Source: Microbacterium maritypicum MF109
GTDB taxonomy: Bacteria; Actinomycetota; Actinomycetes; Actinomycetales; Microbacteriaceae
NCBI RefSeq assembly: GCF_000455825.1
Contig: NZ_ATAO01000217.1
Coordinates: forward strand, 186,001 to 250,000
Direction of reading: 5' to 3'
DNA length: 64,000 nucleotides
The notes under the pieces are model-generated. The model saw nothing but the letters and a program-made list of their open reading frames with translations, was not told the origin of the DNA and ran no database searches. Made by a program: the position numbers and the translations under genes. Positions 32,852 through 41,693 of this stretch are shown here, piece by piece (position 1 is the first letter of the stretch; the number at the start of each line of letters is the position of its first letter).

Positions 32852-34209
32852 GCCTCCACCCCCGCCGCGCTCGAGCCCCCGGCGACCCCGACGAGGTCGT
32901 CGACGAGGCGCTGCATCTCCGCGTCGTCGAGCGTGTGCACGGTCAGGCGAAGCTGGGTGGAGCCCTGCGAGCTGCCGGGATCGAGCGCGAACTCGGAGCC
33001 GGGGCGCACGAGCCACCCGCGCGAAGCGAGGCGACGGCTGATCTCCGTCGCATCGTCGCGGACGTCGACCCACACGTTGAGCCCGCTGTCCGCCTGCGCG
33101 TGCATCCCCTGTTCGACGAGCATCGACACGAAGAGGCGGTTGCGCCCCGCATAGTGCGCGCCCGCCTCGATGATGAGCTCCCGGGTCTCGTCATCGCGCA
33201 GCATCGTGGCGGCGAGCCGCTGCATCACATGGCTCACCCACATGGTTCCGGGGCTCAGGCGCAGCGCCAGACGCTGAGCGGTCACCCGATCGGATGCCGT
33301 CACCGCGAGGCGCATGTCGGGCCCGAGGAACTTCGACACCGAGCGGACCAGCGCCCACCGCTGCTGGGTGGGGGCGATGATGCTCTCGTAGGGCGTGGGT
33401 GCGAGCATCGAGAAATGGTCGTCTTCGATGACGAGCACGTGCGGATGATCGGCGAGGACCTCGCGGAGCTCTCGTGCGCGTGCAGGACTGGTGCCGACAC
33501 CGGTCGGGTTGTGGGCACGCGGCGTGCAGACGATCGCGCGCGCGCCGCTCTCGAGGGCCGCACGCAGGCCGGCGACGGTCATCCCTTCGCGATCGACGGG
33601 GATGGCGACCGGCACGTATCCGGCGAGACGCGCGGTGTGGATGCTGGAGAGGAAGCACGGGTCTTCGAGCCCGACGCGGTCGCCCTGCACCAGGGTCTGG
33701 GCCAAGAGGCGCTCGACGGCATCGACCGCCCCGGCGGTGATCGACAGGCGGAACGGACGCGGATGGTCGGCCGCGATCCACTCGGTCGCCCATTCGGCGA
33801 GGTCGGCGTCGATGACGGACTCGCCGTAGAGCACGTGGCCGGGCGTGACAGCGGCGAAGGCGGCTGCGAGGTCGGGAAGGTGGGCGGGATCGGGATTGCC
33901 GCTGCCGAGATCACGCAGCACCGAGCCGGGGGTGAATCCCTCGTCGGGGTTCTGCGCCGGCCCGAGCACCGTGGTTCCGGTGCGGCCACCCGTGGCGGCG
34001 ATGCGCGCGGTGACCAGCGAACGATAGGCCGCCAGCACCGTGTTCCTGTTCACGCCGAGGCGAGCGGCGAGGGATCTGACCGACGGCAGCTGGTCTCCCG
34101 GAGCGTATGCACCCCGCTCGACGAGGTCGCGCACGCTCTCGGAGATCTCCGCCGCGGTCGACCCGACGATGCCATCTTCGAGGTCTTCGCGATCGGGTGC
34201 CTGGGCCAT
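32848..34209 (-). CDS. MocR family regulator (GntR winged helix fused to aminotransferase)
   Basis: A 453-residue chimera: GntR winged helix (about 20-80; QLPSVRSLAARLGVNRNTVLAAY), then an aminotransferase-like domain with PLP Lys293 (VRSVSKFLGPDMR), RAHNPTG and EDDHFS. MocR proteins sense PLP or its amino adducts (PdxR, GabR, PtsJ). A perfect palindrome lies 16-41 bases upstream of the ATG, and TACGGT is 6 bases before the ATG, indicating a leaderless, self-regulated promoter. Target genes probably include the overlapping aminotransferase and the other palindrome-bearing genes. Confidence 0.93.
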   Translation of the reverse strand: MAQAPDREDLEDGIVGSTAAEISESVRDLVERGAYAPGDQLPSVRSLAARLGVNRNTVLAAYRSLVTARIAATGGRTGTTVLGPAQNPDEGFTPGSVLRDLGSGNPDPAHLPDLAAAFAAVTPGHVLYGESVIDADLAEWATEWIAADHPRPFRLSITAGAVDAVERLLAQTLVQGDRVGLEDPCFLSSIHTARLAGYVPVAIPVDREGMTVAGLRAALESGARAIVCTPRAHNPTGVGTSPARARELREVLADHPHVLVIEDDHFSMLAPTPYESIIAPTQQRWALVRSVSKFLGPDMRLAVTASDRVTAQRLALRLSPGTMWVSHVMQRLAATMLRDDETRELIIEAGAHYAGRNRLFVSMLVEQGMHAQADSGLNVWVDVRDDATEISRRLASRGWLVRPGSEFALDPGSSQGSTQLRLTVHTLDDAEMQRLVDDLVGVAGGSSAAGVEA

Positions 34210-34215
34210 GGTTCG

Positions 34216-34250
34216 ACCGTAGGCGATCTTTTGACCTATGTCAAAAGATC
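34216..34250. promoter_or_regulatory. MocR operator (perfect 26-bp palindrome) and mocR -10
   Basis: Arms 34225-34235 and 34240-34250 (GATCTTTTGAC / GTCAAAAGATC) are perfect over 11 bp around a CTAT spacer. On the minus strand TACGGT (34221-34216) with a 6-base gap leads to the mocR ATG, so the palindrome covers the -35 region. Confidence 0.78.
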
Positions 34251-34309
34251 TGCAGGGTCTGCTTCGGCTTCGGGGTGCGCACGTCGGAGGCACCGGGCAC
34301 GATGGGTGC

Positions 34310-35095
34310 ATGACCGACGGCTACGAATCGGACTTCCTCGGGAACCGGCTCCCCCTCCCCTGTCCCGAACGCGAGATGCGTTCGCTCCCGTATCCGCGAT
34401 TCACGGTGCTGCTCGACCCCGAGCGGCGTCTCGCGGCGGTCACGGCGGTGAACATCGACGGCGCCACACTGCAGGACCTGCCGCGCACCGGCGACTGGCG
34501 ACTCGACGACCGCCTCCCGGCCGACGAGCAGACGGGACCCGAGGTGTACACGCGGAACGACCTCGACCGCGGGCACCTCGTGCGGCGACGAGACCCGGGA
34601 TGGGGACCGACGCAGACCGCGCGCGCCGCCAGCGAGGCGACCTTCTTCTATCCCAACGCTGCGCCGCAGGCTGCGGGATTCAACCAGTCGAAGGAGCTGT
34701 GGCTCGGCCTCGAAGACCACGTGCTCGCTTATGCCGAGAGCACCGATCAGCGCCTGTCGGTGTTCACCGCCCCGGTACTGGCCGAGAGCGATCCTCCCTA
34801 CCGAGGCATCCGCGTGCCCCTCCGCTTCTGGAAGGTCGCCGCGTGGCAGGGACCGGATGGCCTCGCCGCCGCGGGCTTCGTGCTCGATCAGTCCGACCTC
34901 GTCGACATGCGGGATGAGACGCTCGCCGTCCCCCCGCTCGGCGCCTTCCGCACGTTCCAGGTGCCGATCGCCGACATCGCCGCACTCACCGGCATCGACC
35001 TCGGAGCACTGGTCGAGGCGGACACGCTCCCGCGACCGGGAGCGCGGGAGTCCGGATGGCGGACTCTCGACACCGCGGGCGACATCGTGCTGTGA
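34310..35095 (+). CDS. DNA/RNA non-specific endonuclease family protein
   Basis: A 261-residue protein of the betabetaalpha-metal endonuclease family. The signature DRGH (86-89, with catalytic His89) in RNDLDRGHLVRRRD is present, and FFYPNAAPQAAGFNQ holds the conserved Asn/Gln positions. No signal peptide is visible, unlike secreted NucA-type enzymes. The start at 34310 fits a leaderless pattern (CACGAT, 6 bases, ATG); an ATG inside the MocR palindrome at 34238 is a possible longer start. Confidence 0.85.
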   Translation: MTDGYESDFLGNRLPLPCPEREMRSLPYPRFTVLLDPERRLAAVTAVNIDGATLQDLPRTGDWRLDDRLPADEQTGPEVYTRNDLDRGHLVRRRDPGWGPTQTARAASEATFFYPNAAPQAAGFNQSKELWLGLEDHVLAYAESTDQRLSVFTAPVLAESDPPYRGIRVPLRFWKVAAWQGPDGLAAAGFVLDQSDLVDMRDETLAVPPLGAFRTFQVPIADIAALTGIDLGALVEADTLPRPGARESGWRTLDTAGDIVL

Positions 35096-35124
35096 TCCGG
35101 GAGCGATCGCGCCACACTGGACCG

Positions 35125-35859
35125 ATGGAGTACAGCGGAGTGGTCCCGACCGATGCCCCCGACCCGAGCATCGAGTCCGATGCCCGATTGCAGAGCCTCC
35201 CCTTCCCGGTGTTCGAGCTGAAGCCGCAGCGCGCTCTCACGCGACTCCCCGTGGCCGGCTTCATGGAGATCTCCGGCGCAGCGGGCCGCGACGAGGTTTC
35301 GGCATCGTTCAGCTACACGCTGTGGCGGCACCCCGACGACCATGCCGATCCCCGCAACGAGATCGAGCTGGACGAACCCACACGGCGCTCCCTCACGGAA
35401 GAGCCGCCCTGGGGTCGTCCGGCCTGGCTGATCGCGCAGGTGCAGGCCTTCCGGTACCCGATGCTGTGGGAGGCGGTGCGAACGACCTGGCATGCATCGC
35501 CCGGCCAGGAGGGGGCCTCTCTCGCCGAGCAGCTCGCCGCGCACACCGACCACATCCTGCGCAACCGCTTCCGCGGCGAGCTCGGCCTCTCGACCGACCC
35601 CCGTGCCGACGCCGACGGGACCGGGAAGACCACGGCCGCCTCGGCATCGGACGCCTCGGTCGAGGTCGACGGTGAGGAGCATCCCGCGCTGTGCGTCGAC
35701 ACCGACCCGTTCGTCTACAGCATCGGCTTCCGGGTCGACGAGCACGTCGTGTGCACCGCGGTGATCCCGCGGGACGCTCTCGCCCTCGTCGACCTCGCCG
35801 TCACGCGCTTGTCGACGCCGCCTCAGACCCCGGCGCGCACCGACTCCAGCGACGGGTAG
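35125..35859 (+). CDS. Hypothetical protein
   Basis: A 244-residue soluble protein that I do not recognise. It has a Trp/His-rich central stretch (TLWRHPDDHADPRNEIELDE, WLIAQVQAFRYPMLWEAVRTTWH in outline) and a flexible Ala/Asp/Thr-rich segment near 170-190. CACACT at 35113-35118 with a 6-base gap to the ATG suggests a leaderless transcript. Its last 37 bases overlap the end of the convergent alkene reductase gene. Confidence 0.72.
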   Translation: MEYSGVVPTDAPDPSIESDARLQSLPFPVFELKPQRALTRLPVAGFMEISGAAGRDEVSASFSYTLWRHPDDHADPRNEIELDEPTRRSLTEEPPWGRPAWLIAQVQAFRYPMLWEAVRTTWHASPGQEGASLAEQLAAHTDHILRNRFRGELGLSTDPRADADGTGKTTAASASDASVEVDGEEHPALCVDTDPFVYSIGFRVDEHVVCTAVIPRDALALVDLAVTRLSTPPQTPARTDSSDG

Positions 35860-36911
35860 TCGCTGTATCCCTCGGCGGTCCGGCCGTAGAACAGTTCGGG
35901 ACGCGGGTCGTTCAGCTCGGCTCCCTGGATCCAGCGCTCGACCAGGTCGGGATTCGCGATCACGGGACGGCCGGCGGCGACGGCGTCCGCCCGCCCGTCG
36001 GCGACGAGCGACTCGGCCTCATCCTTGGTCGTCTCCGCCGCGAAGCCGGTGTTGACGATCAGGGGCGCACCCGCCGTGCGACGGATGTGCTGCACGAGCT
36101 CTCCGGCGGGGTCGGCGTTGAGCACGTCGATGAACGCGAGGCCGAGCGGCGCGAGACCCTCGGCGAGGGCCGTGTACGTCGCGCGGACATCCGCATCGTC
36201 CTCCTCCAGCACACCCTGGATGTTGTGCTGCGGCGACAGGCGGATGCCGGTGCGGTCGGCTCCGACCGCGGCGGCGACGGCCGCGGTGACCTCGATCGCG
36301 AAGCGCGCGCGGTTCTCGGGCGATCCGCCGTACGAGTCCTCGCGGACGTTCGACACCGGCGAGAGGAACTCGTGCACGAGATACCCGTTCGCGCCGTGCA
36401 CCTCGACGCCGTCGAAGCCGGCGGCGATCGCGTTGCGGGCGGCCTGCGCGAACTGCTCGACGACCTCGGGGATCTCGTCGAGGGTGAGCGCATGAGCCAC
36501 CGGCAGATCGGCCTTGCCCTCGGGCGTGCGCGTCTGTCCGGGTGCGGCGAGCGCACTCGGACCGACGACCCGCACCTCGCCTGAGATGGCGGGGTGCCCC
36601 ACACGGCCGCCGTGCATGAGCTGCATGACGATCGTTCCCCCCGCGTCATGGACGGCTGCGGTGATCGGCTTCCACCCCTCGATCTGCCCGGGCGTCACGA
36701 TGCCCGGCTGCCCGGGGTACGACTTGCCTTCGGCGACCGGCCATGTGCCCTCGGAGATGATGAGCCCCTGCCCCGCACGCTGCCGGTAGTACTCCTCCAT
36801 CGTCGCGGTCGGGACACCGTCGTCATCCGCACGGGTGCGGGTGAGCGGCGCCATGACGACGCGGTTGGACAGCTGCAGGGCGCCGAAGACGGCGGGCTCG
36901 TAGAGATTCAC
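35823..36911 (-). CDS. Old Yellow Enzyme family alkene reductase
   Basis: A 362-residue FMN-dependent ene-reductase (NemA/OYE class). Family blocks are complete: MAPLTRTRADDDGVP, QLMHGGRVGHP, FDGVEVHGANGYLVHEFLSP with the substrate-binding His/Asn, GGSPENRARF, and the C-terminal VNTGF and GRPVIANPDL phosphate-binding region. It reduces activated C=C bonds with NAD(P)H. It lies 78 bp after a MarR gene on the same strand; MarR-family control of OYE by electrophiles is common. The start codon is GTG. Confidence 0.95.
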   Translation of the reverse strand: MNLYEPAVFGALQLSNRVVMAPLTRTRADDDGVPTATMEEYYRQRAGQGLIISEGTWPVAEGKSYPGQPGIVTPGQIEGWKPITAAVHDAGGTIVMQLMHGGRVGHPAISGEVRVVGPSALAAPGQTRTPEGKADLPVAHALTLDEIPEVVEQFAQAARNAIAAGFDGVEVHGANGYLVHEFLSPVSNVREDSYGGSPENRARFAIEVTAAVAAAVGADRTGIRLSPQHNIQGVLEEDDADVRATYTALAEGLAPLGLAFIDVLNADPAGELVQHIRRTAGAPLIVNTGFAAETTKDEAESLVADGRADAVAAGRPVIANPDLVERWIQGAELNDPRPELFYGRTAEGYSDYPSLESVRAGV

Positions 36912-36989
36912 AGTGGGAGGTAAGGCGCGAGGGGATCAGCGTATTCCCGGTCGGCGTTTCGCTCCGCCGGACGAGGTCGGTCGTCTCCC

Positions 36990-37520
36990 TCAGCCGCCGA
37001 GGCCGGCGAGCAGATCGGCGAAGTGGTCGAGATCGGCCGCGGTCCAGTTGCGCAGCCGCTCGCCGATGCGCCCCTCATAGCGCGAACGGGCGAGCGCCAC
37101 CCGCTCCTGCGCCAGGTCGGTCGCCACGAGCACACGGGCCCTGCGGTCTTCCGGGTCCGGCACGCTCTCCACGAGTCCGAGCTGTTCGAGCTGTCGCACC
37201 TGGCGGCTCACCGCCGACTTGTCGGTCTGCAGCCGTTCGATGATCGCTCCGGCCGAAGTCGCCTTTCCCGTCGCTATGGAGGTCAGCACCTGATAGCCGA
37301 GGGGCTGCAGATCGGGATGCACGGTCGCTGCGGCCTCACGCCAGCCGATGCGGATCCGCGCGAAGAGTCGACCCAGTTCCTGCTCGACCCTGGTGACGGC
37401 CTGGTCGAGGTCGGCGTCGCCCAGCAGGTCGGTCGCGGCAGCGGATGCACGGGTCTCGCCAGGGGCCCCCGCGGCATCATCGGCGGCATCATCGGCAGGG
37501 GCGTCGGAGGAGGCGCTCAT
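36990..37520 (-). CDS. MarR family regulator upstream of the alkene reductase
   Basis: A 176-residue MarR protein with a low-complexity acidic N-tail (DDAADDAAG) before the winged helix (about 75-145; TSAGAIIERLQTDKSAVSRQVRQLEQ and a DPEDRRARVL wing). TACACT with a 7-base gap to the ATG gives a leaderless start at 37520. It probably regulates itself and the following Old Yellow Enzyme gene. It resembles the next MarR gene (37575-38027), suggesting duplication. Confidence 0.88.
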   Translation of the reverse strand: MSASSDAPADDAADDAAGAPGETRASAAATDLLGDADLDQAVTRVEQELGRLFARIRIGWREAAATVHPDLQPLGYQVLTSIATGKATSAGAIIERLQTDKSAVSRQVRQLEQLGLVESVPDPEDRRARVLVATDLAQERVALARSRYEGRIGERLRNWTAADLDHFADLLAGLGG

Positions 37521-37537
37521 GCTCGCCAGTGTACGGC

Positions 37538-37571
37538 GAAGCCCCGCCGTCGATCGTGACGGCGGGGCTTC
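37538..37571 (-). terminator. Terminator hairpin between two marR genes
   Basis: Perfect 14-bp arms (37538-37551, 37558-37571) with a 6-base loop, just after the second MarR gene and overlapping the upstream region of the first. It should end the MFS/MarR transcript. Confidence 0.8.
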
Positions 37572-37574
37572 GGG

Positions 37575-38027
37575 TCAGACCTCGGCCAGCAGCCGGAAGG
37601 CCTTGGACGCCGCCCGGATCTCTTCGGGAGTCAGCTCATCGATCACGGCCTGGAGACGGGTGCCGTAGTCGCGGCGGACCGCGGCGAGCGCATCACAGGC
37701 CGTGGCGGTCACGCTCAGCACCCGCAGCCGACCGTCGCGCTCGTCGGGGCGGGACTCGAGGAGACCGAGCTCTTCCAGCATCCGCACCTGACGGCTGATG
37801 ACCGACTTGTCCATCTCGAACCGCTCGGCGATCTCGTGCGCGTTGGCCGTTCCCGCCCTGTCGATGAAGGTCAGCAGTTTGTAGCCGGCCACCTGCAGCT
37901 CCGGGTGGACCCGGGCTGCGGATTCCTTCCACAGCGACCGGGTCCTCGCGAAGATGAGGTTCAGATGCGCCTGGAGGTCACCGAGCGCACTGTCGACATC
38001 CGACGCCGCGACCCCTGCCGAGGCCAT
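37575..38027 (-). CDS. MarR family regulator of the EmrB-type pump
   Basis: A 150-residue MarR protein; winged helix about 55-125 (ANAHEIAERFEMDKSVISRQVRMLEE, wing DERDGRLRVLSV). It starts 4 bases after the pump stop, so it is co-expressed and probably represses the pump operon through the 40-bp palindrome at 39814-39853. The start at 38027 is uncertain (GAGG is very close to it); ATG 38069 inside the pump end is an alternative. Confidence 0.85.
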   Translation of the reverse strand: MASAGVAASDVDSALGDLQAHLNLIFARTRSLWKESAARVHPELQVAGYKLLTFIDRAGTANAHEIAERFEMDKSVISRQVRMLEELGLLESRPDERDGRLRVLSVTATACDALAAVRRDYGTRLQAVIDELTPEEIRAASKAFRLLAEV

Positions 38028-38031
38028 GACC

Positions 38032-39774
38032 TCAGCGCTCCCCGTCCCGGTCTTCGCGGGCAACGTCATCACGGGCACGATCGTCGCGCTCGAGAACGCG
38101 GACCGCACCGGTCGCGGGGGCGCTGCCGGCACCCTCGATCCGGATGGTTCCGGTGGAGAGCGAGGCTCCGACCTCGGCCTCGGAGACCTCGATCACCGAT
38201 TCCTCAGCCTGCTCGAGCATCTGCTCGGCGGCGTTCTTGGTCGACAGCGGCTTGTTCTTGATGAACGCGATCGCGATGATCGCGATCACCGCGAGCGGGA
38301 TGGCGATGATGAAGGAATCGGCGATGCCGTGACCGTAAGCTCCTTCGACGATCGTGCGGATCGTGTCGGGCAGCTGACCGACCTTGGGGACGTCACCCGA
38401 GGCGAGGTGCTTGAGCGCGTCGATCTCGGCGGGTGTCGACGGGACGAAGCCGTCGAGCGCATCGGTGATGTAGTTCGCGACGCTGGTGGACAGCAGCGAG
38501 CCCATCACGGTGACGCCGATGGTGCCGGCGATCGTGCGGAAGAAGTTCACGTTCGACGAGGCGGCGCCCAGCTGCTGCGGAGCAGTGTCGTTCTGCACGA
38601 TCAGCGTGAGGTTCTGCATGACCATGCCGAGGCCGGCGCCGAGCACGAACATGTAGACGGCGACGAGCGGGAACGGGGTGTCGTAGCGGAGCGTGGCCAT
38701 CAGGCTGACGCCGACGGTCGCGAGGACCGACCCGGTCAGCATCCAGCCCTTCCACTTGCCGAAGCGGCTCACGAGCTGGCCGATGATGATCGACGCCCCC
38801 ATCTGGCCGATGATCATCGGGATGGTCATGAGGCCGGACTCGGTGGGCGTGGCGCCACGGGCGAGCTGGAAGTACTGCGCGAGGAACACCGACGTCGCGA
38901 ACATCGAGACGCCGATCGCGATCGAGGCGATGACCGACAGGGTGAAGGTGCGGTTGCGGAACAGCGACATCGGGACGATCGGTTCCTTGACGAAGAACTC
39001 GACCGTGATGAACGCGGCGATCGCGACCGCGGCGGTGACGATCAGCATGATGCTCGTCGAGGAGTCCCAGTCGAACTGGTTGCCGCCCATCGAGACCCAG
39101 ATCAGGAGGGTCGAGACGCCGACCGCGAGGAGCACGATGCCGAAGTAGTCGATCGAGACCTTGGTGTCGCGCTGGGGCTTCGGCAGGTGCAGGGTGAACT
39201 GCAGGAGCACCAGGGCGAGGATCGCGAACGGCACGCCGACGAAGAAGTTGGAGCGCCAGCCCCACACGTCGGTGAGGAGTCCGCCGAGCAGCGGGCCGCC
39301 GATGGTGCCGAGGGCCATGATGCCGCCGACGACGCCCATGTACTTGCCGCGCTCACGCGGGGAGATGATGAGGGCCACGGCGATCATGACGAGCGACATC
39401 AGGCCGCCGACGCCGATGCCCTGGATGACGCGGACCGCGATGAGCATGTTCGTGTCGGTCGAGAAGCCGGCGATCACGGTGCCGACCGTGAAGAGGATGA
39501 GGGAGATCTGGACGAGCACCTTGCGGTCGACGAGGTCGGCGAGCTTGCCCCAGATCGGGGTCGAGACGGCGGTGGCCAGAAGGCTCGCGGTGATGACCCA
39601 GGTGTACTGGGACTGCGTGCCGCCGAGGTCGGCGATGATGACCGGCATCGAGGTCGACACCACGGTGCCCGAGAGCACGGCGACGAACATGCCGACGACG
39701 AGTCCGGAGATCGCGGTGAAGACCTCGCGAGCCGACCGGGTCGTCTCGGGGGGTGCGGATGGGGTGTGTGTCAC
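38032..39774 (-). CDS. MFS multidrug transporter, EmrB/QacA (DHA2) type
   Basis: A 580-residue transporter with 14 predicted helices. Motif SGTVVSTSMPVIIADLGG in helix 1 and KLADLVDRKVLVQ in the 2-3 loop mark DHA2 exporters. The long hydrophilic C-tail (about 530-580) is acidic. The GTG start at 39774 is preferred because AGGAG lies 9 bases upstream; an ATG at 39816 falls within the operator region. It heads an operon with marR and is likely induced by its substrates. Confidence 0.92.
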   Translation of the reverse strand: MTHTPSAPPETTRSAREVFTAISGLVVGMFVAVLSGTVVSTSMPVIIADLGGTQSQYTWVITASLLATAVSTPIWGKLADLVDRKVLVQISLILFTVGTVIAGFSTDTNMLIAVRVIQGIGVGGLMSLVMIAVALIISPRERGKYMGVVGGIMALGTIGGPLLGGLLTDVWGWRSNFFVGVPFAILALVLLQFTLHLPKPQRDTKVSIDYFGIVLLAVGVSTLLIWVSMGGNQFDWDSSTSIMLIVTAAVAIAAFITVEFFVKEPIVPMSLFRNRTFTLSVIASIAIGVSMFATSVFLAQYFQLARGATPTESGLMTIPMIIGQMGASIIIGQLVSRFGKWKGWMLTGSVLATVGVSLMATLRYDTPFPLVAVYMFVLGAGLGMVMQNLTLIVQNDTAPQQLGAASSNVNFFRTIAGTIGVTVMGSLLSTSVANYITDALDGFVPSTPAEIDALKHLASGDVPKVGQLPDTIRTIVEGAYGHGIADSFIIAIPLAVIAIIAIAFIKNKPLSTKNAAEQMLEQAEESVIEVSEAEVGASLSTGTIRIEGAGSAPATGAVRVLERDDRARDDVAREDRDGER

Positions 39775-39813
39775 GGGGTAACGCTCCTGCGTAGAAAGTT
39801 GATCGAGGTCAAC

Positions 39814-39853
39814 CATACGCCTTTAGTTGCTAAAGCGCAACTAAAGGCGTATG
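39814..39853. promoter_or_regulatory. 40-bp MarR operator
   Basis: Perfect 17-bp arms (39814-39830 and 39837-39853) with a 6-base spacer. Nested inside is CTTTAG-TTG-CTAAAG (39821-39835), the size of a typical MarR dimer site, so two overlapping dimers could bind. It lies 40 bp before the pump start and 50 bp before the divergent alpha/beta hydrolase start. Confidence 0.85.
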
Positions 39854-39890
39854 TGCTCGCGTCGCGCTTCTGCTCGGCGGAACCGAGGGG

Positions 39891-39902
39891 TACCGTGTCA
39901 GC
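39891..39902 (+). promoter_or_regulatory. Leaderless promoter of the alpha/beta hydrolase gene
   Basis: TACCGT (39891-39896) with a 6-base gap leads to GTG at 39903, with no Shine-Dalgarno sequence. It is 38 bp from the MarR palindrome, so joint control is possible. Confidence 0.55.
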
Positions 39903-40793
39903 GTGTCGACTGATTCCAGGAGCGGACGGGCGCCCGGCGCCCCGGCCTCTCTCGACGCGGCCATCGGGGACGTCGACTGGACCGTGCCTCCCGCCGGATC
40001 GACGAGATCGTGGTTCCGTGCCCCCAGCGGCGAGTTGTCCGTGATCTCGCTGGGCGCACCCGAGCGTCCGCGCGTGGTCCTGGTGCCAGGGGCCACCGGC
40101 TCCAAGGAGGACTTCGCCCTGATGCTGCCGCTGCTGGCCGAGGCGGGGTACTTCGTGCAGTCGTTCGACCTCGCCGGGCAGTACGAGTCGCACGCGGCCG
40201 GCACGGACTCCGCCTACACGTACGAGCTGTTCATCGCCGACCTGGTCGCATTCCTCGACGCGGGCGCGCCGGCGCATCTGCTCGGGTACTCGTTCGCCGG
40301 CACCGTCGCACAGCTGGTCGCCGTCCGTCGCCCCGACCTCGTGCTCTCCCTCACGCTCCTGACCACTCCTCCCGGTTCCGGCAACGTGTTCGCGAGCATG
40401 AAGTGGCTGGGACCCCTCGCCCCGATCGCGAGTCCTCGTCGCGGCGCCGGCCTCATGATCTGGGGGATCGTGACGAACAAGAACCGGGTGCCCCCACGGC
40501 GGCTCGAGTTCGTCCGCTCGCGGTTCGCGCTCACGAGCAGACGCAGCGTCGATGAGATCGTCGGCCTGATGATGGCCGCTCCCGATCTGCGCAGCCGCGT
40601 GCGGGGATTGCCGATGCCCAAGCTCGTCGTCGCGGGATCGCACGACCTGTGGCCGCTCGCCGCCCACGAACGGTATGCACGCGAGATCGGCGCGGAGTTC
40701 CGGGCGTACCCGACGGGACACAGCCCGAGCGAGACCACACCGCACCAGCTGACCGCCGACCTGCTCGATCTCTACGCGCGGGCTCGCGACTGA
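39903..40793 (+). CDS. Alpha/beta hydrolase
   Basis: A 296-residue alpha/beta-hydrolase-fold protein. Nucleophile Ser lies in LLGYSFAGTVAQ (G-x-S-x-A), with VVLVPGATGSKEDF as the oxyanion region, and ASHDLWPLAA and PTGHSPSE supplying the Asp and His. A generic esterase or hydrolase. It is divergent from the MarR-controlled pump and convergent with a glycosyltransferase. Substrate unknown. Confidence 0.88.
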   Translation: MSTDSRSGRAPGAPASLDAAIGDVDWTVPPAGSTRSWFRAPSGELSVISLGAPERPRVVLVPGATGSKEDFALMLPLLAEAGYFVQSFDLAGQYESHAAGTDSAYTYELFIADLVAFLDAGAPAHLLGYSFAGTVAQLVAVRRPDLVLSLTLLTTPPGSGNVFASMKWLGPLAPIASPRRGAGLMIWGIVTNKNRVPPRRLEFVRSRFALTSRRSVDEIVGLMMAAPDLRSRVRGLPMPKLVVAGSHDLWPLAAHERYAREIGAEFRAYPTGHSPSETTPHQLTADLLDLYARARD

Positions 40794-40806
40794 CCCGCTT
40801 CCGGCG

Positions 40807-41568
40807 TCACCGACCGGCTGCGGACCTATCGGCCTCGCGCCGAGCCCGGCGCCGCTGATGCAGAGGCTCCGGCGACAGATGCAACCGCACCGTGGGCAGC
40901 ACGTAGCTCAACCGCCGTCGCAGAGACGCCCAGTCCTGGAACGGTCGCGCCGACACCGCGACCACGAGGCCCCGATCGCGCAGCACGGTCATCCCCGGGC
41001 GGATGTGGAACGACAGGTCGAAGTCGTCGTGGATGTTCGTCTGCTCTCGGTGCACCTCGGCGCTCAGCATCCGCCAGACGGTGGCGCGCATGGCCATGTT
41101 CGATCCATAGAGGGGTGCGTGCCCGAGGACCGGAGCCATCGAGGCGTACATGCCGCCGATGTACAGATGCGTCCCCATCCAATGCACCAGAGGTGTCGAA
41201 CCGTAGAAGCGCGGTTCGCCGGTGACGAAGTCGACGTCGGGGCGGTCGCGGAAGGTGCGCTCGATCCGCTCCACCCAATCCGGCCCCGGGCGGGAATCGG
41301 CGTCGAGCCGGGCGATGATGTCGCTCGTCGCTGCGTCGTAACCGGCCGCCGATGCGCGCGGGATGCCCGGGACCGGCTCGGTGACGACCCGTGCCCCGAA
41401 CCCCTCGGCGACGGCGGCCGTGTCGTCGCTGCTGCCGTTGTCGACGATGACGATCTCATCGGCGATCCGGGTCTGATGCTCGAGTGCCCGCAGACACACC
41501 TCCAGCAGGCGGGCGTCGTTCCGTACCGGGATCACCACGGACACGGAACGAGAGAAGGCGGTCGTCAT
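40807..41568 (-). CDS. GT2 family glycosyltransferase
   Basis: A 253-residue family 2 glycosyltransferase: VSVVIPVRND at the N-terminus, IVDNGSSDDT, and DXD-like RLDADSRPGPDW. The acceptor region includes GEPRFYGSTP and NIHDDFDLSF. No membrane segment is apparent apart from a short hydrophobic patch near 170. It might act on lipid- or polyprenyl-linked glycans. A run of six G lies before the ATG at 41568. Confidence 0.88.
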   Translation of the reverse strand: MTTAFSRSVSVVIPVRNDARLLEVCLRALEHQTRIADEIVIVDNGSSDDTAAVAEGFGARVVTEPVPGIPRASAAGYDAATSDIIARLDADSRPGPDWVERIERTFRDRPDVDFVTGEPRFYGSTPLVHWMGTHLYIGGMYASMAPVLGHAPLYGSNMAMRATVWRMLSAEVHREQTNIHDDFDLSFHIRPGMTVLRDRGLVVAVSARPFQDWASLRRRLSYVLPTVRLHLSPEPLHQRRRARREADRSAAGR

Positions 41569-41651
41569 CGTCCCCCCATTGTGCGCGTAGCCGACCGTTT
41601 CGGCCGTGTGCCCCGCCCTCACCCGAAACTGCGTCGTGCAGAAGATACTCC

Positions 41652-41690
41652 GCGGCGGGGAAGTGAGGTCGCGTCCCACTCCCCCGCCGC
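41652..41690 (-). terminator. Probable terminator after oleate hydratase
   Basis: Arms 41652-41665 and 41677-41690 (14 bases, one mismatch) with an 11-base loop lie just beyond the oleate hydratase stop and before the glycosyltransferase gene on the same strand. Confidence 0.65.
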
Positions 41691-41693
41691 CGG

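Noticed and set aside
34238..34309. Endonuclease start at the ATG inside the MocR palindrome
   Set aside because: The added 24 residues look unlike the family N-terminus, and a better leaderless start exists at 34310. It remains possible.
37954..40044. 696-codon plus-strand frame antisense to the EmrB-type pump
   Set aside because: It is Asp/Arg/His-rich low-complexity sequence, the mirror of the hydrophobic pump gene; no start signal.
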